Below are positions 42,299-55,177 of a stretch of DNA of 64,000 nucleotides, in pieces. The DNA lies in the NCBI RefSeq assembly GCF_011386835.1, contig NC_088799.1:76093302-76157301 (forward strand), in the 5' to 3' direction. Each line of letters opens with the position of its first letter. Positions within the stretch are counted from its first letter, which is position 1. A model generated the notes under the pieces. It was not told the origin of the DNA. It was given only the letters and a program-made list of their open reading frames with translations, and did not search any database. The translations under genes and the position numbers were made by a program. This DNA is from Chrysemys picta bellii (Eukaryota > Chordata > Testudines > Emydidae).

Positions 42299-45200
42299 CA
42301 TTGTTCAACGTTTTGCAGGTGGGAGCCCTTAATGCAGTAGGCTAGATGCCCCTTGTGGGTGATCTAGCAATAAGGAAGGAGTGCACAGGTGGCCTAAACC
42401 CATATTTGGTAATTTATAACCATATAGTGGAGCAAAAAAAATCATCTTTAAAACAAGTTAATCCTTCTTGATTATTTCTATTGCTTATTTTAGCTCTGCC
42501 TAGCAAAGCAGATAAAAGAATTTTGATATTACCATACCACCTCTCACAAAATTAATGAAGTAACAGGTCTTCTAAAAAAATCCTACCCAGACTTCTAATA
42601 GAAAGGTGTGTATCAACTTGGCAAGCAGCCTCTCTTTTGCATTGTTAGCAAACTGATTATTTCTGTTTACAATTCAGGAACATATTTTTCTTTTCTTGGT
42701 GGCAGATTGATCAATAATGGACCACTGCATCCTGCAGCTGCAGTATTTATGGCTGCATCCTTATAGCTAACCGTGTGCAAAACTAACTTTGCAATTTTTT
42801 CTAAGATAAATAGACAAAAGATCAGTGGGAACATGAAAGAGTGGTTATTGTATTCAAAACAAATCAAGGCTCAGTTCTGTATCTGAAAAAGCACAGAAAG
42901 GAGTAATATGTAATATAATGAGGCACTTGGCAAATTATACATGATCCTCCTAATTATGGAGGGAAACATTGTATACACATAATTCTCCAAAGTATAATGC
43001 TTTATAGCTTATGAGTTAAAAGTAACGTCCAGCAAATTTCCACAAATTTGGGATATAAATGTCAGCGGATTTTGCCAAAATTTTCTGCAGATGTCTGTTG
43101 GCCCTGCAATCATATAGTAAAATGGCATATAAGGCTGCCATGAAAAATCAGTTACACTGGAACCCTATCTGGTGCCATTTTAAAAAAATATATAGCAAAA
43201 TTCCCCATGTTTTGCTGTCTGCTCCCCACCCCAATTTCTCAGAAACCTTGCAGAGAACTGAATTTCCAACTATAATTTCTCATTATTTCATTAGATCTGA
43301 TCAGAATTCTTTACTTACAGCTAATCAAGTTATGATTGTAGATCCTACAGTATACAGATGATTTTGTTAGTATTGTTATAAAACTGCCTAACTGGCCTTC
43401 AGATCAATCAGTATATTTTGTCCCCATTGTACATATTTATATTTAGTCATGTAGGCAAACATTACTGTTACATTTCAAGAAGTATATTTTGTTCATGGTC
43501 ATTAAGCTTTGTAGTTCTCGCGTCTAACTGTAAAAGGAGGAGACAATCAATAATCCAATGATGCATATTAATTTATAATAATTGTACCTTGTGGAAAATA
43601 CAATATTGCACTGCTAACATTGCTACAAGAAACCAATAAAGCTTTTTCAAGAAAACCACATAGCATAATTATTCTAACCTGATTTTAAAAGAACTAATTG
43701 ATACCAGTAAAATTAAAATTTCTTCAATGCCCTATGGAAATACAATGCAGTGTAATGTATGTTTATAAAAATAAATTGTACATTCTTACATTCTGTGAAA
43801 GTTAAGGGCCACAGTAACTAGACTAATGAGTCTGTAACTAGGCACTCAAAGATTTGTATGAAATATTTACACTGACAGAAATATTGGGTAACTTATATCC
43901 AGAGCTATTGAGGTGGTAGAACTCAAAAGTATTATTTTGTAAAGAGATATTAACATACTGTGGTATGTTAGCAGTGTTTTCCAGATTGGTATAAATGATT
44001 TATCTAAGACTGACGCTGCCTTGTGTTACGAATCTTATAACAAAGGAAATGTAATATTGTTTCCAGTAGCACAAAAATAAAATAAAAATTCCTACATTAA
44101 GTCCTAATAAATATAGATCCACACTATAGGCTTTGGACTGGAGCACTGGTAATGCTGCTATGAAAACAGTCTTTAACCATAATAATAGCAGTCAAGTGAA
44201 ATAACTGGTGCATAGGAGGCCTGCAGCACATTAGTATGCTTGGGTTAGAAACACAGTTGCGTGGAGGCAGAAATCAATTTAGCTCAGGACTAAAACAGCC
44301 TTTCAGGATACATACACATTATGGCTATTGAAGCTTTTTTCACCTTTTCATATTCCAGGAATTCAGATCAAAGCCTAACATTTCTAGACTCTAGTATTTA
44401 AGAATTTTCTGAAAAATATAGCCATTCAAGTTCAGTCAACATACTGCTGGGCTCAGTAAGCCATCTGCTCTGTGCTCCAAATGTGCACTGTAATGAAAAG
44501 GGCAGACATCACCTTAAAATAATTTTTTAATATCAGTTTTTCAACCAAATATCTTAACAGTCCAGATGTCCTGTTTTCATTATCAAAAGCCATCAATTTC
44601 CTCAGGATTTCCCTGGAGATGGCTTGACTGAGAGCAAGTAGGGTGGTGGGAGAACTTTAATGTGGGTGAAGCAGGAAGGTTTTTATATGGGCATTAGTCC
44701 TAGGGTGACTGATATGAATATATTTTTTCATAAATTGTTTTTACTTTGTATCTTAAGTTTTAAATAGGAGCACTTTCAGAAAATGATAGAAGCAACTACA
44801 TATTCTCAAGGGTATTATCCCAGAATCTCTTAAACCTACAGATTCAAGACAAAATATACAGAATACTCCCTCCCCTCCTATAATGGATCAGGTACAATGA
44901 ACCAAGATATGTGAAATGTTGACAAAGCTATACGAAACTCATCTGGTCTCTTATTCCATTACAAGTCCTATATTCAGACCTTTTTTGACAAAGGGTCCAC
45001 TAAGATTGACAAATCTTTCAACCTCAGTATAGGTAGCAACCAAATTATGGTGTTATATTGAAGTCATGTGAAGTTTGCATTTTCACAACATTCATGAGAA
45101 AACATATGGAACTCAATTGAGATTTTGAGTTTGTTCAAACCTGACACTCAAAATAAAAATCAGGGCAAATCCACAAAGATCAAAACCAAAGAAAGGTTTG

Positions 45201-48200
45201 CCCAAGCCGTGGCATAGTGAAACTACCCAAGTCTCCACATTGCAACGCAAATAAATTCATTATATTTTCCTTTGGTTAAAACAGATACAAATTTTACTTA
45301 GAGTGGACACTTTCCTGGTATTGTACTGACAATACAAAAAGTACATAGGCAGAAGAAAAGATGTACAGAAATGTTTATTTAGTAAAGGGTTTTCTTAGTG
45401 TTGTACAAAACTCAGAGCAAGTCCCAGGACCCTTAAATGCTGAAAAGGTAAATATGACAAGGCAAATACATACAGCTCTAGATAATCTGAAGATATATTG
45501 ATCATCAGACATCTTAAGGGTTGTTTCTTTTTTTAAAATATACAAACATGACCCTTCAACAAATGAAAAACTATTGTGAAAGGCTTACCAAAAGTACTTT
45601 TTCCACAAGAGACTTGAAAGGAGATTCAATTTATTATAGAACAAATCTCTAGTAAAATATCCCTAAAAGAAAAAAAATTATATTGCCAATGAAAATGTTC
45701 TCAAAACCTGCCTGACTGTCCAAAACCCTCAAAAATTAAAAGCTTTACAATCCTTTTCTTCATGTTACCTTCACTGAAAAATATGCTGTTTAAATACATA
45801 ATACCATATTCCTTTAAAATTTAATTTAAAATCATTCTAGGTAAATTTATATCTGTCTATAAATATTTTAAAAATCACAGATAGAACAAAATGTAGAGGT
45901 ATGTCATCTCTTACAATAGAGTCCTGTTCCAAACAGACCTACGTTTAATCAGATACTTGTGTTTGCTGAAAACCTCTGCTCACAGAATACTTATGCTACA
46001 CTGCCTGGCATGAACAGAGGAGAAAAAAATTGGAGCATGAATAACTCTTTTAGAATCAAAAAGCCATTAAGACATCTCCATCATCTACTAACCGGGAGCA
46101 AATTTCAGAATACATATAGGTCAGCATCTGTCCTTCAGACTTCCAATTCCTTACTTCACAAAGCTCCTCTGGATACCAGTTAAAATATTTTAAAGCAAGT
46201 CTGTCAAATTTGGACTGTTGCTGTATACATCAAGCAGCATAGGGTACAGTTGCTCAGATTCTGCTAAACTACCTTTCACTTGACTGTTCTGGAAGCAAGT
46301 TATAGATTATTCAAAAACAAATTTACACACAAAGACTGCAAGATTAGGAGCGAAATTAATTACTATAAAGGAATAAACTGATAACACCTAGTACTATTAT
46401 TTTATAAAACTAGAAAGGCTTTCTGGTTACATATTTATCACTGGATGTATTCTGTCCTTCACGTATAAATGTGAGAAGGTTTATGCTTCTGAACGTAACA
46501 GGATTAAATCTTTTTAGCACCTGGAACCTAGTGAATAATTAAAATGCTGTTCTGCTCTTAAAAGTGACTCTGCAACAATGGCATCATGGGGTTCCATGTT
46601 TGCTGAGTCTCACTAATTCCATACAAGTAAAAATATATTTTTTTCTAAGTGCTAGGCCTGCAAACTCTGATTTGACACTGTAATACATAATATTTTCACA
46701 TACACTTGCAGGTTTAACCCTTTGCCAAATCTGGTGCCAGCAGACTACAGAAGTGTTTTTTCACAATTTTTCTTTAGATGGAGTTGGTAAGTGGGGTAGG
46801 AATCATCAGTATTTGTCATCTCTGGCCCCATGAAGGCTAATCTGTCACTGCCAACATCTGTGGAGTTTGTATTGTATATACCTGCGGATTCTCAATCTGT
46901 GAATGTTTTGTTGCCCCCACTCCGTGCTTTACATATACCACCAGAGCTCCTACCTCATCAAAGAGATGACTCAATGAAGCTTGTGAGACATGAGAATCAT
47001 GGATTTTGTGCAGAAGGAGAAGTTATGGCCCTTAAGATTCACTTACTTTTACTATATGGAAGAGTCCTATTTTTTATTAGGATATTTAAAGGAACGTATG
47101 GAATTCTATAGCAGGGCATAAATCTCTATCCAATTCTATATGTTTGTTCAAATATTCTCTAGAAAGGATATAATTCCCTATTAAATTACATGGGATGGAA
47201 GATTAATTTCTAAAGAATCCTACTGGTTTCTTCCCTGTTAAATTCTACAGGATTTTCATATAAAAGAATACGTACTTTTCCAATCTTCCATTCTCTTTCC
47301 CTTTCTCTCAATATGTAGTGCTCAGTTCTCATTCAGATATGTTGGTGTGTATCTTTGAGTCAGGATCTGATTTCATAAGCCTACCAAAATAAATGGGAGT
47401 CTTTCCATCGACTTCAGTGTGCTTTGGATCAGACCCTCAGCTACGCTGCTTGCTTTATACACATTTTTAACTAGAGTTATTTAAAAACTTTTATTAATGT
47501 TTCTTTATAAAATGTGCCCAGTTATATATCTTGGTACACATGTACATTTCATACCTAAAATAGGTATTAAGTCCACAGTCACTTGTTTTCTGATCTGTGT
47601 TAGTCTCCACGCAAGTTACTAAGCAGTTTTCTTTATTACCTATATTTCTTCCTGAATGCTTTCTTTTTTAGACATTTAGAAAGTTTACTTCAAATGGTTT
47701 TTGAACTACAGGGTAAAATTTACAGATACATAATTCACCAGTATCAGATTAAACATTGAATAAACAGGGTAAATGTACTGCAGGAAATAATTTACCAAAC
47801 GTATGTCCCAATTAAGTGTCTCTATTAAACAGTACCAACAGTACAATTTTATTTGAATTAAAATAAAACTAATATACTTTATGCATTTTCCCCCCAGCAT
47901 GAAACAGGCAAATAAAAATCTAGAGACAAAAATTGGGTTATGATTCCAGCCGACAAAAGGGATTTAAACATACTAAGAGACGAAAAACCCTCAAACCCCA
48001 CAGAGATGTAAATTATTTTCCTTACAGGGAAGCATATAATTTATATTGTAATTAGAAATGTTGTGTTATGTTGAGTATGCAAATTTTATTCCTTAATTGA
48101 CACAAATCTGTCTTGAGTCAATTCCAAAAGATCCGTCTAGTCTCTATCTAGCTCTAAAAGAATATCTGTAATGTTCATTTTAAAATACGACTTTAAACCT

Positions 48201-48640
48201 CTATTATGTAACTATGTACATGAAATAAGCACATTTTTCACTTACATCATAATCAGCCATAATCAATACTAAAATGATAATACAAGTAGCATGATGCAAA
48301 GTTGATACTATACAAAGATTCTGACATTGTAGCATTTGATGGCAGGGAAGGAAGACAGAGAAAGTGTTTATCATCTTTTAACTTATGGGAGGTTCTGAGG
48401 ACAAGTATTTAGATGAAAGAGAGATTGTACTGATAGAATGATGCTGTTCAAGATAATTTTCCAGTCTACATAAGAGCATGAACATTATTTTTACATTAGT
48501 GAGATTCCACTCCAAATGAATGTATATAAGTGGAAAGCATAAGTCAGCTAGGGGTTGGTAGTGGTGGAACTGAAATGTACTGGCTTTGTGACCATGACTG
48601 AGTAAAATTGCGCTTTAGAGACTATTCCACAGGGAGGAAG
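42299..48640. other. Repeat-poor AT-rich non-coding stretch
   Basis: More than 6 kb with almost no young transposon. One old palindromic repeat is listed at 47,358-47,440. Frames up to 100 codons (43,059; 46,830; 45,959) lack domains and splice context. Conserved non-coding sequence cannot be judged without alignment. Confidence 0.55.
47358..47440. repeat. Old palindromic repeat fragment
   Basis: GAGTCAGGATCTGATTTC against GCTTTGGATCAGACCCTC, with AATGGGAGTC and CATCGACTTCAGTG inside. Same class as 36,842-36,916. Confidence 0.5.
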
Positions 48641-48659
48641 TGAAACCTACTAGTATGGT

Positions 48660-48750
48660 AAGCTAAAGGAGTTCTCCTTTAATTCAAGTGGTAGAGGCCT
48701 GTGTTTTAAGAACTGATGAATCACGAGTCTAGTCCCGATTCCCTATCATG
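48660..48750 (+). repeat. Possible tRNA-derived SINE fragment
   Basis: TTCAAGTGGTAGAGGCCTGT resembles a Pol III A box (TRGCNNAGTGG plus GTAGAGGC), and GAGTCTAGTCCCGATTCC lies about 30 bases on, where a decayed B box (GGTTCGANNCC) would be. No tail or target duplication was found and no cloverleaf can be drawn, so it is not a tRNA gene. Confidence 0.35.
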
Positions 48751-51700
48751 TGGGCACACATGGATGATTTACATAACTATTTGCATTACATGGATTTATT
48801 ACAGTATGCTACCTATACTTTGTTTAAAATCTCTAACTCTACTCACAATCCCAGAATAGCTGGATTTTTTATGACTAAAATGATCACTAGATATAGTTAA
48901 CATTGAGATTTAACTTGGGTTCATAAGGCTTCAGAGTTAGTACTTTATTGAGACAAACTGGGTAGTCTCCACCTTTCTAAGAGCCATTGTTTCAAGTTGA
49001 ATGGTTATAGACTCAGTATGATAGCACTGTATTCAGTCACATTTTGGAGATTTTCATCACAACAGCTTTTTTTTTTTTTTTTTTTTTTTAATAATGCTTA
49101 AATTCTGCATAACTGCTCTTACTTCAATCCAATCCCTGACTGAAAGGGTTATTTCAAGACAAATGCTGACCAGTTACGTCACATGTAATTTCTGATACAT
49201 AATTTCTGAGTATAACCCTTTGCAGGAGCTTTAGCCTAAGATGTGGTTCACCCAAAGCTTTTGAACTGGTATAATTATTTTGGTTAGGAGTGTGATTTAT
49301 TTTTAATGAAACAGTTATGCTGGTCCAACCCCTAATGTGGGCAGAGTTATATCAATGTAAAAGCACATAGACAAATAGGTATAAGCTTATTCCCATTCCT
49401 ATACAGCAATATGCTGGTACCAGTAAAAACACTTTTATACCACTATAAGGTACGCTAGTATAACACTTTAATACCACACTGCAGTGGTTATGTTGCCTTA
49501 ATTATACAAGTAAAGAGATACAAGTTTTGTGTGTTGTAGACAATGCCTTAGTGGAGCTGAGTTCACTATTAAAATCAGCAATATGTGTGCACTGAAAATT
49601 GCTATTTAGTCAATATGTAAATTAGAGCTTTTGTTTGATCTCATTTTTCCTCCCAAGTCTCCTTTCAAGTGTTAGACAAATCTCCTCCAGTCTAACATCA
49701 AAACACACTGACAGCAATAAGACTGCAAGGCTGCTAGCTTCTCTCAAGCAATGCCACCCATTGATCTGTGAATAAATGTTCCAGTTTCAAGGCACATCAC
49801 TGCTGTAAAGCTATCCCTTTGAGTTTCAAAGAAGAGCTCCTTGTCTGGTGCCCTCAGATCCGAAAACCTGCTGTAGTTAGCGTGGGAGTCAGAAACTGAA
49901 ATCATGGTTTGCAGGAAGATTTACAACCTCCCTCTTTTTTTCCACTCTTATAAGTTAACAGCAAAGAGCACAGCATTTTTAAAGGATTACGGGTATTGTT
50001 CATGCATTTTTATTCTAGACTTTTAAAATTCTGTTACAGGAATTTTTCCCTTTAGTGGTTAAGTAAAAACAACATACAATTTGTTTTTATAACTATGCAA
50101 TCAGGAGCCCTTAAAAATACACATTAGGAATACAATCCTAAACAGGCTAATTCATAGATTTTTTTTTACCTCTATTTTATATCGTCTGCTTTCAATTTTG
50201 TTTTCAGCCACTGATGACCCTACTGATAATTACTAAGAGTACTGATGACTTCCTGCAGAATGCTCCAGTATTTTCTTCTACTGACCTCAATATGCACTTT
50301 TAGGGTAGAAGTTTAATGCTGCACAAATTCTATTATTAGAGTGCCTCTCGAAATGATTAAATTTTCCAAACAACATGCACTTTGCTTTTATAAGCGTGCA
50401 ATCAGTAGATCTTAAACAATCTCTCCCATTCAATCGGTCCAAAATAGGGCCAAAAATTCACCTCTCTCACAGGGCACCTCTGTCACTACCCAGTGAACCA
50501 CACTACCTAGCTAGTTCATGTGGTTTCACAGACACATACTGGGTTGCTGCCTTTTCACCATGATGTATTTACACTGTGATATGTGGTAAACAAAGACTAA
50601 TGCAGGCTTACAGCAAGGGGTGGGTTCCCTCAGCCCAAGCTCACCCTTGGAGCTTCCTACTGAGCTGCTGTTGCTGCTGGCTCCTCCCACTTATATCCCC
50701 CCAATTACCTGATTAGCTCAGCAATTACCACCCAGGTACTCACCATCCCCCCCAACAGAAAATGTATATTTGGCTTCAATTTGCTCTTCCCAGTGCTTCA
50801 ACAAATCCAGTGACCCAGGTTCTACTAACAATACCTTGTCATACCATCACTCTGACCATATCTGATTCCTCTTTAAATCCCACTATGGTCTTTCCTTAGA
50901 TCAGTTGCTGGCAACCCGTACCTCCAGTGTCGGAAGACAAATGTTTCTTGATAATTCTGTTCTTGAAAATGCCCCATGAATTAAACCTGTCTGCACCTCT
51001 GTGACATTCAGACCCCCTAAAAACTTACTACTGCAGAGAACATGTAGGCCAAAATATCATCAGATGGGGGGAAAGTATTAACATTCATACCTACGTTTTG
51101 GTAGGTAGCATATAAACATCTTTTATCCTACATTTTCCAAATTCCCAGGAAAAGTTCTTCTCTTGCCCTAATCTAAGCATTCCAGTTTGTAAACAAATCG
51201 AAAAGGTAACAGAAGTTATCAAATCAAAAGCAAAAAATAGGATTGGTAATTGAAACCTGACTCAGTCTTATCTAAAGAGTCCTGACCAATGCCTCTATAA
51301 CACAACAGACACCAGATAACAATAGTGTACCACAAATAGGTTGGTGTTCAGGCATATCTTCTCCTCAAGTCATTCTTGGCATATGTACAGTCTGATTCAG
51401 CCCAGGAATATCTGTATCACTTGCGGCAGTCACAGTAACACATACTGCTGTCTATTAATAGCCCGCTTACTTTAAACAAATATTTTTTCTGCAGAACATT
51501 GTTTTCTTTTATTCTGATAGAGGATTTAAAAAAAATTTAAAGGAGAGAGAACAATTTGTAAATATTACTGGCTTGTAAACAAGAACCTTTTCCCACCATC
51601 ATGTCCTGGTGAGTGGCAGCATGTTGTGTCTCAACATCATTCAGATTTATCCAAGGTAAAGATTTTAATTGAATTCTTAACAAGCTATTGTCATAGATTC

Positions 51701-52373
51701 TATCTCTAATGAAAAGTCTCAATTCCCTCAAACCTTCAGTGCAAACACTCCTACATTTACCAGCACTCACATTAGATTTTCAGTGAAAAGTGATCATGAA
51801 ATTTGTTCCAAAACCACACCAACCTGCCAGAAACCCAACTGGCTGGCAGCAAGGGAGCCAAAAAAGCTTTTACCTCTCTGTGGAGACATTCATCACAAAA
51901 ATCTGAACTGAATTCAATGCAGCTTAGATTTAAGAGACTATAGAAGGAGATGAGAGAAAAAATGGGTGGGCACTTTTCCGGTTTCAGTTAATTTCCCCCC
52001 TCCCCCCCCCCAAGCATCACTCCTCTCCCTAGGAGGTGCTGTGCAGCAAACATATACATAAATTTACAAACCATGTGTAATTTATTATTTTATTGAACTC
52101 TTGAGAGTATGATTCAGTAAACATTTTATCTGACTAAATGGCTAAAGAGAGAGGATCCTGTGACACAGTACAGAGACCACCTTGTCCAAGGCAAACAGAA
52201 TTATTGAGGTTAATAAAAACTCAGGTTTACACAGGTGCTCCAGAGTAGGAACACATAATCAGCTGTTTTGGGAACAAGAGGATGAGACTGCCTGGAAGAA
52301 GGCAGAGCTTGGAAACCAGGCTGTGGGAGTTAGGTCAGAAACTCCAAAATGGATGTCAGGGTTTTTTTGTTAA
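48751..52373. other. Repeat-poor AT-rich non-coding stretch
   Basis: No gene seen. It contains a 23-residue T run (49,067-49,089) and a C-run near 52,000-52,013. A GC-richer patch at 50,590-50,750 carries, on the minus strand, a GGGATATAAGTGGGAGGAGC string that looks like a TATA-bearing LTR fragment but has no ends. Confidence 0.5.
49067..49089. repeat. Poly(T) run
   Basis: Twenty-three consecutive T residues. Confidence 0.95.
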
Positions 52374-52471
52374 AAAGCTTATGCTCCAATACATCTATTA
52401 GTCTTAAAGGTGCCACAGGACTCTCTGTTGCTTTTTACAGATCCAGACTAACACGGCTACCCCTCTGATAC
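52374..52471 (+). mobile_element. Penelope-type 3' end fragment (ACACGGCTAC family)
   Basis: AAAGCTTATGCTCC, TATTAGTCTTAAAGGTGCCA and CAGACTAACACGGCTACC occur in the order seen in the copy at 57,395-57,546. The left part, including the possible ribozyme fold, is missing. No target duplication was found. Retroelement class is inferred from the 57,395 copy. Confidence 0.6.
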
Positions 52472-53035
52472 TTGATACATATAGTTGTCCCTGGGAAAGG
52501 GATATGGCTGGCTGACTCTATGGATTTGTTTTCTACCTGCCAACGTTTGCAAACAAAGAAAAAAGCTACATACATTTGATGCATACATTTTCATCAACTT
52601 GCAGACACATTGCTCATTTGTCCTTCTCATGCCAACTCCATGCATTCATTCCACATCTGCTTTTTCTCCATCCTGCCTTTCCACACACATGCTCATTCCA
52701 CACATACTATCCAGAAATAACTTACTCCACTACTTACATCTATCCACTCCACATTTACCCACCCAGCCACTCATTCAGCATGCACATACTGAATACATAT
52801 AGCCACTCATATTATACCCCCATCCTGACACCCAGACCTTATCTATGCTCCCATATCCACTCCACCCTCCCCATTCATTTCATGTGTGCACACACATTTA
52901 CTTCACACCCATTAATTCTGTGCATGAATCCCATTACCCCAATGCACAGTTCAGCAGTTGCTTCCATCAAACCAAATCCCAAGCTACACACAGGGAGGGA
53001 AAGCACAGCCATATGACCTATCCTTTACAGGTAAA
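52472..53035. other. C/A/T-rich low-G stretch
   Basis: From about 52,600 the + strand is poor in G, with irregular CATTC, CACACAT and CCACTC repeats. The overlapping frames of 105, 146 and 176 codons result from this bias. No gene recognised. Confidence 0.55.
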
Positions 53036-53043
53036 GCCTAGAG

Positions 53044-53369
53044 CAGGGGTCGGCAACCTTTGGCACGCAGCTCGCCAGGGTAAGCAACCCTGGAGGGCCG
53101 GGCCAGTTTGTTTAACTACCGTGTCCGCAGGTCCAGCCAATCGCGGCTCCCACTGGCCGCGGTTCGCTGTCCCAGGCCAATGGGGATGGCGGGAAGCGGT
53201 GCGAGCCCAGGGATGTGCTGGCCGCCACCCCCATTGGCCTGGGACAGCAAACCACGGTCAGTGGGAGCCGCGATCGGTCGAATCTGCGGACGCGGCAGGT
53301 AAACAAACTGACCCGACCCGCCAGGGTGCTTACCCTGGCGAGCCACGTGCCAAAGGTTGCCGACCCCCG
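53044..53369. mobile_element. Palindromic hAT MITE, CAGGGGTCGGCAACC family, copy 3
   Basis: A 326-bp element from CAGGGGTCGGCAACCTTTGG to CCAAAGGTTGCCGACCCCCG. The octamer GCCTAGAG is exact on both sides (53,036-53,043 and 53,370-53,377). Most of the body pairs with itself (GTGTCCGCAGGTCCAGCC and GGCCGCGGTTCGCTGTCCCA have inverted partners). It is the best-preserved of the three copies and keeps several CpG dinucleotides. Confidence 0.95.
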
Positions 53370-53680
53370 GCCTAGAGGAAGGATGGGGTTTCCAAGTGTT
53401 CAGTGAAGCCCCATTCTTCCTAGTAAGCATCCCCAGTTCATTCCTGCTCCTACTCCTGAGCACTCTCTTTCCCTGAGCACTCCCTGCTTCTCATGTCACC
53501 AGTTCTCCTGCAATACCTGGTCCCTCAGTTCTAATGCCTGGCTCCCCATTCCTTGGCCAGACAATCATCCTTCCAAAATCCCCAACTTCCCAGTTTTCCC
53601 TCTAATCAAGGGGTCAGCTCAGCCTGGTTCCTCCCCAAATCCCCAACATCCACTTCCCACAAAGTCCTTGCTTTCTACTC

Positions 53681-54076
53681 CAGTGGCTCTCAACCTTTCC
53701 AGACTACTGTACCCCTTTCAGGAGTCTGATTTGTCTTGCATACCCCCAAAACTACTTGCTTACAAAATCAAACATAAAAATACAAAAATGTCACAGCACA
53801 CTATTATTGAAAAACTGTTTACTTTCTCATTTTCACCATATAATTATAAAGTAAATCAATTGGAATATAAATATTGTACTTATATTTCAGTGTGTAGTAT
53901 GTAGAGCAGAATAAACAAGTCATTGTCTGTATGAAATTTTAGTTTGTACTGACTTCGCTAGTGCTTTTTATGTAGCCTGTTGTAAAACTCGGCAAACATC
54001 TAGATGAGTTGATGTACCCCCTGAAAGACCTCTGCGTACCTTCAGGAGTACACATATCCCTAGTTGAGAACCACTG
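53681..54076. mobile_element. hAT element, CAGTGGTTCTCAACC family, 396 bp
   Basis: CAGTGGCTCTCAACCTTTCC at the left and CTAGTTGAGAACCACTG at the right are inverted. Flanks TTCTACTC (53,673-53,680) and CTCTACTC (54,077-54,084) match at 7 of 8 positions. The AT-rich interior has no transposase domain. Confidence 0.9.
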
Positions 54077-54084
54077 CTCTACTC

Positions 54085-55050
54085 TATCCACGCTGGAGGT
54101 CCCTAGACTTTATGAACAAGGCCTACAAATGGGGGGTGAGGCCTACAGAGTCCTCCATCCCCATCTGGAAGTGACTGGTGCCAGGGACCCCCCAACACTT
54201 GATTCCCTCCATATACCTCTGAACATCCTCTTCAGTGTTCCATGTGCCTGTGTTGCCATTCTGAATCCTGATGTGCCTGACCCACTCCACTACACACTCT
54301 CTCTCATACATCTCAGTTCCCCTCATAGGCCTCTGCTGCCCTCCCCAATTCCCACTAAGTGTCTCTAACCCCACACCAATCCTCACCACTTACCTTCTGA
54401 CGCCTGCAGTTTTACTGCAGAGACTTCTAGAAGGGACCCAAGGTTCCACATGGTGTTCAGTGATCATTAATGCTTCAGGTGCTTGCAAAAGATCTATGTG
54501 TCCCATTCTAATTGTGCATAAGACTTCCCTCACCCACAACTTTGTCTGGAAAGCTCAGCCCTTAAAGGCACAATCCTCAATATCACCCCCTGTACTCTTA
54601 AGTTTAGGGAATGCCCTCCATCTCCGGTCCTCTGGGGTCATAGGCCTTCCCTACACAGATACCAGGTGCTAGCCATGATCTACAGGATAAGGACTCAGTT
54701 CCCACCATCAGGCAGGGCCTAACCTCATTTGCAGACTGATCCCTTTGTACCATTTACACGCTATAAGGTTCAGTATAAATTTAGACTATTTTTTGGTGTA
54801 AGAATTAGCTGGAACACTAGGCTACATTTGCCAGCATATGGTCTCTTTAAGGTTTGGAACTCTTCTACAGAGGTGAGAGGGGGACATGACTACAGTGGAG
54901 TTTGGTGCTCCTGGAAATCTCTCCAGCAATGGGGCTTGTGCAAGCTGCTGGGGGATGACAGATTCTGACAAGTGTTTTAATAAAATGCTGCAGTTTAAAA
55001 CAGCATGCCTGTCAGGGAGTATAACACTTCCCAGGTCCTCCAACTCTTAT
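54085..55050. other. Anonymous non-coding stretch
   Basis: Mixed composition with frames up to 133 codons (54,271) lacking domains. No bounded repeat was recognised. Confidence 0.5.
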
Positions 55051-55058
55051 GCAGTGTT

Positions 55059-55169
55059 CATAGGTGCTGGAACTTGAGGTGCTAGGGATGCTGCCTGACC
55101 CCCTGGCTTGAAGTGGTTTCCATCATATACAGGATTTACAATTTGGTTCAATGGTTCCCAGCACCCCTG
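55059..55169. mobile_element. hAT MITE, CAGGGGTGCTGGAAC family, 111 bp
   Basis: The ends CATAGGTGCTGGAAC and GGTTCCCAGCACCCCTG are inverted. Flanks GCAGTGTT (55,051-55,058) and GCAGCGTT (55,170-55,177) match at 7 of 8 positions. Confidence 0.85.
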
Positions 55170-55177
55170 GCAGCGTT

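Noticed and set aside
46777..46786. Strong 3' splice-like TTTTTCTTTAG followed nine bases later by GTAAGT
   Set aside because: The implied exon is 9 nt, and the frame continuing past the donor stops after about 20 codons; chance pairing is more likely.
48660..48750. Functional tRNA gene
   Set aside because: Only A-box-like and weak B-box-like strings are present; acceptor and anticodon stems cannot be paired.
52576..53375. Frames of 146 and 176 codons
   Set aside because: They arise from C/A/T-rich low-G sequence and run into a palindromic hAT; no domain or splice context.
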